Part shown: piece by piece, positions 43,542 to 51,765 of the stretch
Layout: each line of letters opens with the position of its first letter
How positions within the stretch are numbered: the first letter of the stretch is position 1
NCBI RefSeq assembly: GCF_030652775.1
Contig: NZ_JAUSPS010000070.1
Span: 1 to 64,000 of the forward strand
Direction of reading: 5' to 3'
Length of the DNA: 64,000 nucleotides
Origin: Acetobacterium sp.
GTDB taxonomy: Bacteria; Bacillota; Clostridia; Eubacteriales; Eubacteriaceae
Position numbers and translations under genes: made by a program
Notes under the pieces: generated by a model
Databases searched by the model: none
Seen by the model: only the letters and a program-made list of their open reading frames with translations
Told to the model about the DNA's origin: nothing

Positions 43542-44408
43542 TTAACAATCAGCCGGTTCGACACACTCTGGCGTAAACTTGGGTTTAATGGTTTTTGTGT
43601 TCCGTGCTTCTAGCGCTTCTAGCAGATCGGCTGGGGTTTCGCCATCGGTAGGGTAGGTTGAATAAGTCTGATTAATGACGTAGTTTTGCATTTCAGGATC
43701 ACTTAATTTGAATTCTTCGTACTTCCTGATTATTTTATCGCTGATTATTCTAGAATTTTCCTGGGTACAAAAGGGAAAAAAGCCTAAATGACTGTGATAG
43801 CCATGCTGAATGTATAAATCCGAATCCCAAAAGAGCGATTTTATCTCCCGATATACAGCTTTGGCATGTTTGTAAAATTCATTGCTAGCTTCAGCGGCCT
43901 GGCTATTTAATTGGAAACTGATCTTTAAAAGGGTAAAGCTGTAATTGCCTTTTTTAGCCTTATAAATTTCATGCTCCAGATAATTTTTGAGACTGAATTT
44001 CAAGACAGTGAATTCTGTCAGGCTTTCAACGTTGATGTGTTTTAATAATTTCTCTTTTAAATAGTTATCTTCAAAGGGTTTTAAAATATAATCCGCCGTT
44101 CCTTCTCGTAAATACTTGGTGATGATATCTTTTCTACTTTCGGAGGTGACCACTACCACCGGAATTGTATCGCTTCTATTTTTAACCAGCTGGATCAGAC
44201 CAATGCCATCAAAGTTCCGATCCGTATCAATTTCGATATCGGTCACGATGAGATTGATCTGATTTTTATTTTGTTCCATTATGCCAAGCAGATCCTGTCG
44301 TGACAACGCTTCGTAGATTGTAACATCCTGATCGGCTAAGATTTTTCTGATGCGTTCTTTCACCACACTATTGGAATCAACAAGAACCACTACTGGTAAA
44401 CTTTCCAT
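43542..44408 (-). CDS. Response regulator with degenerate GGDEF-like output domain
   Basis: A 288-aa protein. The N-terminal receiver (residues 1-125) has the acidic pocket (VVLVDSN), the phosphoacceptor Asp (LIVTDIEID, about residue 55), Thr/Ser (VVVVTSES) and Lys (DYILKPFED). It carries a small insertion after the phosphoacceptor (DTDRNFDGIG). The C-terminal half (about 135-270) has the secondary-structure order of a GGDEF domain but lacks the signature, so it is likely a non-catalytic signalling or binding module. The ATG at 44408 is chosen by alignment to receiver domains; the ribosome binding site is weak. No cognate kinase is adjacent. Confidence 0.75.
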   Translation of the reverse strand: MESLPVVVLVDSNSVVKERIRKILADQDVTIYEALSRQDLLGIMEQNKNQINLIVTDIEIDTDRNFDGIGLIQLVKNRSDTIPVVVVTSESRKDIITKYLREGTADYILKPFEDNYLKEKLLKHINVESLTEFTVLKFSLKNYLEHEIYKAKKGNYSFTLLKISFQLNSQAAEASNEFYKHAKAVYREIKSLFWDSDLYIQHGYHSHLGFFPFCTQENSRIISDKIIRKYEEFKLSDPEMQNYVINQTYSTYPTDGETPADLLEALEARNTKTIKPKFTPECVEPADC

Positions 44409-44576
44409 ATACTTTGCCCCCACTTCACCTGTCACCCAACGTCAAATCGGGTTTTATTTTATTATATCTTTTCCGGTTCCATCCGGCAACTTAATAAAAG
44501 CATTATGGTTTCAGAAGTAAATTCGAAAGGCTATCGTTAATGATCGCTACTTTCTGCTTTTTTATTAGATCATGCG

Positions 44577-44623
44577 GATCGCAAATAAAAAACACTCATT
44601 ATGAGTGTTTTTTATTTGCGATC
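44577..44623. terminator. Perfect 47-bp palindrome, bidirectional terminator
   Basis: Two 23-base arms (each with GATCGCAAAT, six A and ACACTCAT or the complement) flank a single central base. Read on the minus strand it gives ACACTCAT/ATGAGTGT plus six T, four bases past the DUF4391 stop codon. Confidence 0.85.
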
Positions 44624-44627
44624 ATTT

Positions 44628-45455
44628 CTATAGTAACGAATAATCAAAACGGTTTCCGGTTACATCCTGCATCTTCACATATACATTGGGGAAAAAGGAT
44701 CGTACCGTTGCTGGCGCTTCCTCTTGTGCTGCGACGATTTCCGGCTGATGAATTTCAACGTGAGTTGACATGGATCGTTTGATTTTTTTTATTTCATCTT
44801 GAAGATTTTTTATATCTGTAGCCAGCTTAACCTGTTTGCCAAACTGCCTTTCTTTTCCCATCTGAATTTCCAGTTTTTTGATGGTCGCTTCCAGTTTTTC
44901 CAATTGTTCGGTTTTTCCGAGTAGCTCAACTTTTTCGATGCGTTCATCGATTTGTTTCTGGTTTCTGTTAATTCTGGCAGGAAAGGGTTTTCCAACAATC
45001 TGCATAAAAAAGTTCTCATAGACCTGATCCAGATTCCCACCGTCAATTTTTAATGTCAAATCCTCTACACTCATCCAGTTGGTCTGGTAATAGTTTTGGC
45101 AATTGAACAAACCCGTTTGGGGGTTAATCGACTGATGATCACAGCACCAGAGCTGTCCCCATTCTTCATATCGGACAATAAAGACAGTATATTGATCTAT
45201 TTCCCGGTTTACAATTTCAAGGATGTTGGAGCTGATGGCCTGGCGGTTTAGAACAATTTCGACGATTGCTATTTCAGTGACATATTTCCCCTTTGGGGTG
45301 GTTGTGGTTTCTGCGGACAGCGTATTGACCCAGACAATGCTTCTGATTTCATCAATGAAAGTCTTTTTTGATATACAGTCGTCATTCAAATATTTATAAA
45401 ACAGTTCTTTGGGCATTCGCTTGTATACATTGGTGGTTTCCGGTAAGTCAATCAT
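44628..45455 (-). CDS. DUF4391-family protein
   Basis: A 275-aa protein matching the DUF4391 pattern: a conserved N-terminal alpha/beta domain (residues 1-160, IVWVNTLSAETTTTPKGKYV, YTVFIVRYEEWGQLWCC) and a long Lys/Glu-rich coiled coil (about 165-230). In other genomes this family tends to sit beside helicases and DNA methyltransferases of restriction-like loci (family knowledge, not shown here). GAAGGAG precedes the ATG. Directly upstream lies a decayed frame (45480-45680) that probably was its operon partner, so this gene may be the surviving part of a lost defence locus. Confidence 0.7.
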   Translation of the reverse strand: MIDLPETTNVYKRMPKELFYKYLNDDCISKKTFIDEIRSIVWVNTLSAETTTTPKGKYVTEIAIVEIVLNRQAISSNILEIVNREIDQYTVFIVRYEEWGQLWCCDHQSINPQTGLFNCQNYYQTNWMSVEDLTLKIDGGNLDQVYENFFMQIVGKPFPARINRNQKQIDERIEKVELLGKTEQLEKLEATIKKLEIQMGKERQFGKQVKLATDIKNLQDEIKKIKRSMSTHVEIHQPEIVAAQEEAPATVRSFFPNVYVKMQDVTGNRFDYSLL

Positions 45456-45756
45456 GGCATCTCCTTCGCAAATTTTTATTTACTGACTACTATCAGCAGT
45501 GGTTTGACTATCTATGTAATCGACTAACTCACGTAAATATTTAGATATTTTTGTAGCATCACCGAATTAATGCCCATAAAATAATTCATGTTCATTTTTA
45601 TCTAAACTTCGATGCCACTCACTCCCAATAGCTTTATATTTACCCAGATGCTACATCAATAATAACGAGATTGACTTTTTTGTTTGGATTCTTTTGATTA
45701 AGATAGAAAATTATTGGTATGAATGTACTTAAGACTGTTTATTGGAGGCTAAAGCT
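45456..45756. other. Intergenic region with gene remnant
   Basis: 301 bases between the divergent DUF4391 and HD-GYP genes. The left two thirds hold a decayed minus-strand frame (45480-45680). The right part should contain the HD-GYP promoter; a TTGACT at 45671 is the best -35 candidate, but no well-spaced -10 is clear. Confidence 0.45.
45480..45680 (-). pseudogene. Decayed 3' end of an unrecognised gene upstream of DUF4391
   Basis: On the minus strand a protein-like frame (KYKAIGSEWHRSL, DKNEHELFYGH) is cut by an in-frame TAA at 45567. It resumes as FGDATKISKYLRELVDYIDS and ends 24 bp before the DUF4391 start with its TAA at 45480-45482. Upstream, IIDVASG in the next frame suggests a further frameshift. 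Composition and operon-like spacing indicate a degraded partner gene of the DUF4391 protein. The family is not recognised. Confidence 0.45.
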
Positions 45757-47583
45757 ATGAAAAAACTGCGCATAATATTCCTCTTCCTCGTTCCCTGTCT
45801 TTTTTGTTGGCTATTCTCACCATCTGTCTTTTCCCAATCCAATGATCTTGGGATCTACACCAAAGAGATCCTAATACTTCAATCTTATCAGCGGGATTAT
45901 TACCATACCCGGGTACTGGAAGAAGGTATTGAAGCTGTTTTAGCCGCCTCTGAAGAAAAGGTTCGGATCCGCTATGAATTTCTTGATGCCAAAAACAGTC
46001 TGGATGCCGATGCCTTCCAGACTCTGGCTGAGACCATGACCCAAAAATATAAGGACGTCTCGCTGGATGGCCTAATTATCTGTGATGACGATGCCCTACA
46101 GTTCTACAATCGCTTTGGTAAAACAATCTGGCCTAATACGGTTCATGTCGTCAGCACTGGCATCAACTCTCTGCGCCCCTACAGCGAGGGAATCCCGGGT
46201 ATGGTCATTATCGAAGAACGGCCTGATGTGGAAAAAAATATTGCTGTAGCTTTATCGCAAAATCAAACCAAAGATATAAAAACCCTGCATTTTATTTATG
46301 ACGAAACCACCACCAGCAACGAAATGCGGTCTGACATCATGACAATGCTTGCCGACAAATATCCGAAATATCAAAGTCAGCATTATTATGATAAAACGCC
46401 GGACGAACTCAAAGCGATCATTGACTCCAGCAGTGATAGTGACCTATTTTTCTATGTGTTGTATTCCCGGGACAAAAACAATATTACTTATCATTATGAC
46501 GAGGTTCCCCAATACATTTTAAAAAATGCCAAAAATCCGGTGTATGCCCTTTGGGATTTTTATCTTGGCTCTGGGGTAGTTGGCGGATATGTGGCTTCAT
46601 CCTATAAGTATGGCGAAAGTGCTGCCAATATCCTGCTCGATCTTTGGGCAGGACAATCCGTTTCACCCTTGATCTACGAGGATGGTTCCCACTATCAGTA
46701 TATGTTTGACTATGATGTACTTAAGGCCTACCAGCTGAGTAACGTCCCGGAAGGCTCCACAATCATCAATGAACCGGTCACATATTTTGAAAAAAATAAA
46801 ACCCTGATTATCTTATTCTCGGTAATCACCGGAGTTCTGGTGATGATTATCGGTCTCCTTCTTTATGCCATTCGGGAGAAAAACAACCTTAATCAAAAAA
46901 CCATCGAAATTGCCGATTTGAATCAGGAAATTGTCGATACCCAGAAGGTTCTGATTACGAAATTAGGAGCCGTTATCGAGACCCGCTCCTTCGAAACCGC
47001 TAATCATGTTAAACGGGTGGCCAGGGTATCGGCATTTCTGGCCAAGGAATACGGACTTTCCGAAAGAGATGTGGCCATCCTCACCGCCGTATCGCCGATG
47101 CATGATGTCGGGAAAATCGGTATCGGGGAAAATATTCTCCACAAGCCGGGGCGGCTCTCAGAGCAGGAGTTTGAGATTATGAAGTATCACACCAGTATCG
47201 GCTATGAAATTTTGAAAAATCCCGAGCGGGAAATGCTGCGTTATGCATCGCTGGTTGCTCTGGAACATCATGAAAAATGGGGCGGTGGGGGCTATCCCAG
47301 CGGTAAATCTGGGGATGATATCCATGTCTTCGCCCGCATTACCGCCATCGCAGATGTTTATGATGCACTCCGCAGCATCCGGGTTTATAAAGACGCCTGG
47401 TCACAGGAGGATGCGGTTGCTTATTTAATTGCTGAAAAAGGGAACTTCTTTGAACCCAAACTGGTGAATATTTTCATGGCCAATATTGAGCAAATTGAGA
47501 CGATTCGTAGTGCGACGTATGAGGATGAACTCAATGATTTCAGCCAGATGTATCAATATTTGAAAGAACAAATGGATCAATAG
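45757..47583 (+). CDS. HD-GYP c-di-GMP phosphodiesterase with extracytoplasmic ABC-binding-like sensor
   Basis: A 608-aa membrane protein. The signal or anchor (about 1-28) is followed by an extracytoplasmic domain (about 30-340) resembling the ABC substrate-binding-like sensors (KEILILQSYQRDYYHTRVLE, GLIICDDDALQFY). A TM helix follows (about 347-370), then a short coiled coil and an HD-GYP domain. Its metal and catalytic motifs are intact: H-x(n)-MHDVGKIGI (about 446-454), HHEKWGGGGYPSG (about 504-516) and ADVYDALRS. It hydrolyses c-di-GMP in response to an outside ligand. The ATG at 45757 sits eight bases after GGAGG. It precedes a diguanylate cyclase gene, giving an opposing pair. Confidence 0.92.
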   Translation: MKKLRIIFLFLVPCLFCWLFSPSVFSQSNDLGIYTKEILILQSYQRDYYHTRVLEEGIEAVLAASEEKVRIRYEFLDAKNSLDADAFQTLAETMTQKYKDVSLDGLIICDDDALQFYNRFGKTIWPNTVHVVSTGINSLRPYSEGIPGMVIIEERPDVEKNIAVALSQNQTKDIKTLHFIYDETTTSNEMRSDIMTMLADKYPKYQSQHYYDKTPDELKAIIDSSSDSDLFFYVLYSRDKNNITYHYDEVPQYILKNAKNPVYALWDFYLGSGVVGGYVASSYKYGESAANILLDLWAGQSVSPLIYEDGSHYQYMFDYDVLKAYQLSNVPEGSTIINEPVTYFEKNKTLIILFSVITGVLVMIIGLLLYAIREKNNLNQKTIEIADLNQEIVDTQKVLITKLGAVIETRSFETANHVKRVARVSAFLAKEYGLSERDVAILTAVSPMHDVGKIGIGENILHKPGRLSEQEFEIMKYHTSIGYEILKNPEREMLRYASLVALEHHEKWGGGGYPSGKSGDDIHVFARITAIADVYDALRSIRVYKDAWSQEDAVAYLIAEKGNFFEPKLVNIFMANIEQIETIRSATYEDELNDFSQMYQYLKEQMDQ

Positions 47584-47713
47584 CGACATTAACAAAGACA
47601 TCTTCCCTTAGTAATTGTTATTCACAAAGGGAACTGTCTTTTAAATGAATTTATAAATTTCTTAAGCTCAATTACACTTATTTTGAATCTAATACAAATT
47701 ATAATTACCGCAA

Positions 47714-47749
47714 CATAAAAACAACGACTAAATCATCGTTATTTTTATG
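47714..47749 (+). terminator. Intrinsic terminator candidate after HD-GYP gene
   Basis: AACGA/TCGTT arms extended by ATAAAAA/TTTTTAT around an eight-base loop; the T-rich right side gives plus-strand termination. The stem is weak, and it lies 130 bp past the stop. Confidence 0.5.
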
Positions 47750-47776
47750 TTTTCAGAGATATCTTCTTCAATCTCC

Positions 47777-47806
47777 TTGAATTACTAACCTGTTAAGTGT
47801 TACAAT
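47777..47806 (+). promoter_or_regulatory. Promoter candidate for the GGDEF gene
   Basis: TTGAAT and TACAAT spaced by 18 bases, about 108 bp upstream of the TTG start. Confidence 0.4.
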
Positions 47807-47913
47807 ATGAGCCATATCAATATCATAAAAAACGTTACCCTACATTGTCAAATTACAAAAACAAGCTTAAGCTAACATGAGTTATTTATTTGTTGCTAAA
47901 GGAGGTGGACATT

Positions 47914-48978
47914 TTGCATTCTAAAAAGAACTGGCACGCACACATAATTGCTTATTTATGGATTGCTATTGGTGTCTCATCTTTGGTGACATTAATCAAT
48001 CTGTTTTTTTCCAGCCTGGATCCTCAGACCTTCCTACTGGAACGCTTTTTGTTGCCTTTTATTCTTGAGATTATAATTTTGATGATTTTAAAACGACTGA
48101 TCCGGTCAAATGCCGTGGCCATCCCCTACTATATTGTGATCGGAACCCAGGCCATCGTCACGATTTTATTTATGGTTCATTATCCCGTTTTCTATGTCAT
48201 GCTACCGCTTTTTTTGATGCCGGTTCTGATTTCTATTTTCTTTCTGAATCTCCAACTGATTGACTTTGCCTTTTGTCTGACGCTAACTGTATTTATTGGT
48301 ATGAGGCTATTGTTCTCCCCCTTGTCAGTTATGTCGGTCATCGAGTTAACAACTTTTTTAGCTATTCTGGTGAGCGCTTATTTCTTATCTCGGGAATTAA
48401 CAAAGCGCTTTTCAGTGGTTTATACTGATATGGTTGTCTCAGTGGAAAAAGAAAAAGAACTTTTATATCGAAACATCTACATGGAAAAACTGACAAAGAT
48501 GGATTTGGCCACTAATTTATACAACCATAAAACATTTCATGAGTATCTGGATGAGCTGGTTACCCAATGTCAAAAGCAGCCCTTCAACCTTTCCCTGGGA
48601 TTGATGGATCTGGATCTCTTTAAAGGGATTAATGATCGACAAGGCCATGGCAACGGGGATATGGTCATTTCCACCGCCGCTTCCATTATTCTGGATAACC
48701 TGGAAGCCAATGATTTTGCCGCCCGTTACGGCGGTGAGGAGTTTGCCGTTATTTTTACTGAAAAATCTCCAGAAGCCTGCCTTGAAATACTGGAACGAAT
48801 TCGATTGGATCTTGAAACCGCAGTTTTTGATACCATGCCGGATGAGGTTGTCACCATGAGTATCGGTTTTACGCCATTCACCTCGGAGATGAGTAAAACC
48901 GACTTGTTCGAAGCTGCCGATATCAGTTTGTATACCGCCAAAAAAAATGGCCGTAACCAGATTCAATGTGCATCCTGA
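47914..48978 (+). CDS. Membrane GGDEF diguanylate cyclase
   Basis: A 354-aa protein with five or six N-terminal TM helices (about residues 8-175), a short coiled coil and a C-terminal GGDEF domain (about 190-350) with an active GGEEF signature (RYGGEEFAVIF) and the MDLDLFKGIND metal/substrate segment. It makes c-di-GMP from two GTP. The upstream I-site RxxD is replaced by EAND, so allosteric product inhibition is unlikely. A TTG start at 47914 is inferred because the strong AAAGGAGGTGG lies at the right distance and no ATG does. It stands next to an HD-GYP phosphodiesterase. Confidence 0.9.
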   Translation: MHSKKNWHAHIIAYLWIAIGVSSLVTLINLFFSSLDPQTFLLERFLLPFILEIIILMILKRLIRSNAVAIPYYIVIGTQAIVTILFMVHYPVFYVMLPLFLMPVLISIFFLNLQLIDFAFCLTLTVFIGMRLLFSPLSVMSVIELTTFLAILVSAYFLSRELTKRFSVVYTDMVVSVEKEKELLYRNIYMEKLTKMDLATNLYNHKTFHEYLDELVTQCQKQPFNLSLGLMDLDLFKGINDRQGHGNGDMVISTAASIILDNLEANDFAARYGGEEFAVIFTEKSPEACLEILERIRLDLETAVFDTMPDEVVTMSIGFTPFTSEMSKTDLFEAADISLYTAKKNGRNQIQCAS

Positions 48979-48993
48979 AGCTAAAACAACCAC

Positions 48994-49505
48994 AAAAAAA
49001 GACTAATGCCGATTCCACGCTTTTACCTGTAGAATCGGCCTAGTCCAAAATCTCTGTTGTCATCCGTTTGGATTCCTCCTATGATTTTTTTATCAAAGTT
49101 CCTTTTTCACTTTTCAATGTAAATGTCCCCAACTTTTTGTTTGTTTTTTACTTTTAAGATTCGACTTGTTTTATACTCACTGGATCATTATTTACTGGAT
49201 TCTTTACTCGATATTTTTGATTTAAGAACATTTTCTCGTTTCCGATTTTTAATCGGACATGGTTTTCAGAAACCGTGAGAACTTTTCTTTTTTCATTGAT
49301 ACTTTTCTTTTATCGTTCATTTAATTCTTTGTGAGGTTGCCCTATCATCTTAATTTCATGACAATTTGGTTTTATCCAAATTATCTCCGGCCTTTAATTT
49401 AATTGATTTAACCAGTTTCAATTTTTTTGGTTGACCTCGGTTATTTCGTTATCTTATTGGCAAGTTGGTTCTTATCTACTTTTAAATGATCGGTGATCTT
49501 TGATT
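48994..49505 (-). ncRNA. Putative structured noncoding RNA, copy 1
   Basis: About 512 nt. It is bounded on the minus strand by a promoter (TTTACT, 16 bases, TATAAT) and a terminator (GCCGATTC hairpin, then seven T at 48994-49000). It is alignable along its whole length with 51766-52248, including an internal GGTCAACC-type block, a KQ-S-like A-rich block and a 26-base identical segment near the 3' end (about 49055-49080 in part). The two copies share no reading frame longer than seven codons. It is A-rich with scattered hairpins such as CCGATT/AATCGG. I do not recognise it as OLE, ROOL, GOLLD, 6S or raiA. The 5' end is predicted from the promoter. Confidence 0.6.
49040..49063 (-). CDS. Conserved seven-codon micro-ORF in noncoding RNA copy 1
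   Basis: ATG preceded by AGGAGG encodes MTTEILD and stops at a TAG that abuts the terminator stem. Copy 2 has the same ORF (MTTEILG) at the same place. It could be a leader peptide or a ribosome-binding RNA motif; translation is unproven. Confidence 0.3.
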   Translation of the reverse strand: MTTEILD

Positions 49506-49511
49506 AATTGT

Positions 49512-49539
49512 ATTATATCACCTTTTGGGAATAAGTAAA
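49512..49539 (-). promoter_or_regulatory. Promoter of noncoding RNA copy 1
   Basis: TTTACT (49539-49534) and TATAAT (49517-49512) with a 16-base spacer; the same -35, spacer length and near-identical -10 occur for copy 2. Confidence 0.7.
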
Positions 49540-49631
49540 TAGATTTTTTGTAAACGTTTGTATATAATTTGTGTAATGATCTCGACCACTTTGTAAACGC
49601 CTTTGCACAGCCGTTTTCTGATTTCTGAAGG

Positions 49632-50105
49632 TTACTTAATATCCTCATGAATCGATAGCACCGGACAGGATGCTTCGGCAATCACTCGCTGGGTCACCGA
49701 TCCGGTGAAAAACCGTTTTATTTTTGACATTCCTTTGTTTCCCATCACAATTAAATCAAATCCTTCGTTTTTGGCCAGATCTAAAATCTCAATCGACGGT
49801 TCTCCCGACACAACTGTTTTTTCCAGCGCAATGCCTGAAAAATCAAATGCCGATGTGATCTCGTCCAGCAATTCCGCCGCTCTTTCTTCGAATTCTGACA
49901 CCACCTCATGTTCCACCCCGACTGATATAATGGAGCCGTCCACCTGATGCCAGAAATTCTGATTTCTGCCGTAACCTGATATATGGCTCTCCTCGACAAC
50001 AGTAAATAAAGTTATTGAAAAATCGTATTTTTTTGCAATCTCGATGGCTTTTTTAAGGGCATTGATGGATGCCTTGGAACCATCAATGGGTACCAGTAAT
50101 TTCAT
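49632..50105 (-). CDS. Universal stress protein (UspA family)
   Basis: A 157-aa single-domain Usp with the N-terminal LLVPIDGSKASINAL strand and the ATP-binding motif G-x2-G-x9-G-S (GNKGMSKIKRFFTGS, about residues 125-139), followed by VIAEASCPVLSI. It is therefore likely an ATP-binding UspA type. The family acts in stress, motility or survival signalling. GGAGG lies upstream of the ATG. It is located directly upstream of the promoter of noncoding RNA copy 1 on the same strand. No clear terminator separates them. Confidence 0.92.
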   Translation of the reverse strand: MKLLVPIDGSKASINALKKAIEIAKKYDFSITLFTVVEESHISGYGRNQNFWHQVDGSIISVGVEHEVVSEFEERAAELLDEITSAFDFSGIALEKTVVSGEPSIEILDLAKNEGFDLIVMGNKGMSKIKRFFTGSVTQRVIAEASCPVLSIHEDIK

Positions 50106-50313
50106 CGTCGTATCCTCCGTTTTCAGATAAATGTTATCCGTTATTAATTGGTTATGATCGTTTTTTCAGCTCCTCTCAGATGTTACTTGTTATACCCATT
50201 TTCGTCCGACTGAAACAGCCCGAACTCGATGTTAACAACTATAAAAAGCGATATGATCCCGATAATCATACCGCACTTATATTAATTATTATTTGATACT
50301 TTAATTTATCAAC

Positions 50314-51585
50314 TTATTCAAATATCTTGATTTTTAGCTCATCCGCACTGGCTGGATCCAAATGATCAATGATGTTTAAATTCTCCAGGGCAATTTTTCT
50401 GGTAAATAAATACCGCACCCGTTCTTCAAATGCTGCCGGAAAAGCTTCAGCCAAGCTAAGATCCCGGGCGAGGGCACGGCTTTTGCCCTTGCCGTTATTG
50501 TAACTAAGCACCCATTTATCCTCGGTAATGCTCAACACATCGGCAGTGCTGGTTGGTCCGGGCGTGAGATAAGCGGTCATCGCCTGTTTTGCTTTTTCGG
50601 TTGTATCACCACAACCAACGGTCAGAAAAACACACTCAGGATTATCACCTAATGCATCAACAAAAGCTTCTTTAGTACCTTCTAAAAGTTGCCGCAGTTC
50701 GGCTCCAAGCTGGTCATTTACTTCAAAACAGCCCAGTCTTTTTCGGGTGTTTAAAATATCAAAACATTCTGCTTTTAAATCCTCAACCAGTTTACCATCA
50801 TCCGCAAAGAGAAACTGGGAATAGTTGTAAAAATCGCCGGTGATGCCCGAACCAAATTCATAGGCGATAATCTGTTGTTTTTTCTCATCATATTTACAGC
50901 CGAAGCGGCGGCGATGCTGTTCGCCTTTGGCGGTTGCCTTGGTTTTTAATCCGTTCGCTTCAATATAATATCCCTTATTCTTCTTGTTGTTATAGAGATT
51001 CTTGCGATACCCCGATTTATAGGCCTGCCATGAATACTTGCATTCGATCAGAACCATCCGGTGTTTTCCATTGTGCTTCGCCTTGGAAATAACCACCATG
51101 TCCATCCGGCCTAGGGGTGTTGCCTCGGGTGAGTAGTTCAGATCCACACAGTACCAGTCCGAATCCGGGTTGGCGTTATTATTGCAGGCAATAATTCCCT
51201 GATATTTTTGTCCCAGCGGTCCGGCTTTTGCTTCAATGGGGGCACTTTCAACGAGGGCGTTCTCGACATTTTCTTTGAGTTCCGGATAGGATTCTACAAA
51301 CGCCTGAACAAATTCCGGATCAAAGGGAAAGATCATCATATCTGCTTTCTGGGTAAATTTCAGGCCACAGAAAGCTGTTCGATCAATAAAGAATTTACTG
51401 ATTTTAACAAAACATTTCTGATCTTCTGCATAGACCAGCTCCATCATGGTTTTTCCCCAGTAATAAATGATGATACTTTCATCTCGAATGCCTAAAAATA
51501 ACTCTTTGTTTTCGACTACCCTATTTTTTAAAAAAGCTTCCAATTCAGGAACCTTTAAAAGATTTTCTACGTTTCCTCTTGACAA
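50314..51585 (-). CDS. Putative PD-(D/E)XK nuclease-fold protein
   Basis: A 423-aa soluble protein. The middle contains a PD-(D/E)XK-like core: GRMDMVV (Asp, about residue 161) followed by MVLIECKYSW (E-x-K, about 177-179). The flanking N- and C-terminal regions are unrecognised. Start is TTG at 51585 behind GGAGG. Nuclease activity is inferred from the motif only; many such folds are found in restriction-like and repair proteins, and the core could also be non-catalytic. It lies between the two noncoding RNA copies, on the same strand and 180 bp past the terminator of copy 2. Confidence 0.6.
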   Translation of the reverse strand: MSRGNVENLLKVPELEAFLKNRVVENKELFLGIRDESIIIYYWGKTMMELVYAEDQKCFVKISKFFIDRTAFCGLKFTQKADMMIFPFDPEFVQAFVESYPELKENVENALVESAPIEAKAGPLGQKYQGIIACNNNANPDSDWYCVDLNYSPEATPLGRMDMVVISKAKHNGKHRMVLIECKYSWQAYKSGYRKNLYNNKKNKGYYIEANGLKTKATAKGEQHRRRFGCKYDEKKQQIIAYEFGSGITGDFYNYSQFLFADDGKLVEDLKAECFDILNTRKRLGCFEVNDQLGAELRQLLEGTKEAFVDALGDNPECVFLTVGCGDTTEKAKQAMTAYLTPGPTSTADVLSITEDKWVLSYNNGKGKSRALARDLSLAEAFPAAFEERVRYLFTRKIALENLNIIDHLDPASADELKIKIFE

Positions 51586-51765
51586 ATAAATTTCCTCCGA
51601 TATTTTTTAGTATGGCATAATTGCATTGAATGCTCCATGAGTTTTCAACAAAGATTCAATGCTGTCTCGACGGATTATAAATTTTACAATTACCTTTTAT
51701 TATAACTTTTATTTTTAGAGGTAGCAACCATTTTTAATACAGCTTCAAATATTTTTTTGTTGACC

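Larger units (their letters stand above)
47584..47913. other. AT-rich intergenic region between HD-GYP and GGDEF genes
   Basis: 330 bases. It holds a terminator at 47714-47749 and a promoter candidate at 47777-47806. No gene is seen. Confidence 0.5.
48979..49631. other. Intergenic region holding noncoding RNA copy 1
   Basis: 653 bases without a substantial reading frame. Most of it is the minus-strand transcription unit 48994-49505 and its promoter. The right part (49540-49631) shares further similarity with the region upstream of copy 2 (ACAAAG and TATACAAAC elements). Confidence 0.7.

Noticed and set aside
49200-49320. 24-25 codon frames inside noncoding RNA copy 1
   Set aside because: Not preserved at matching positions in copy 2, so they are unlikely to be the conserved product.
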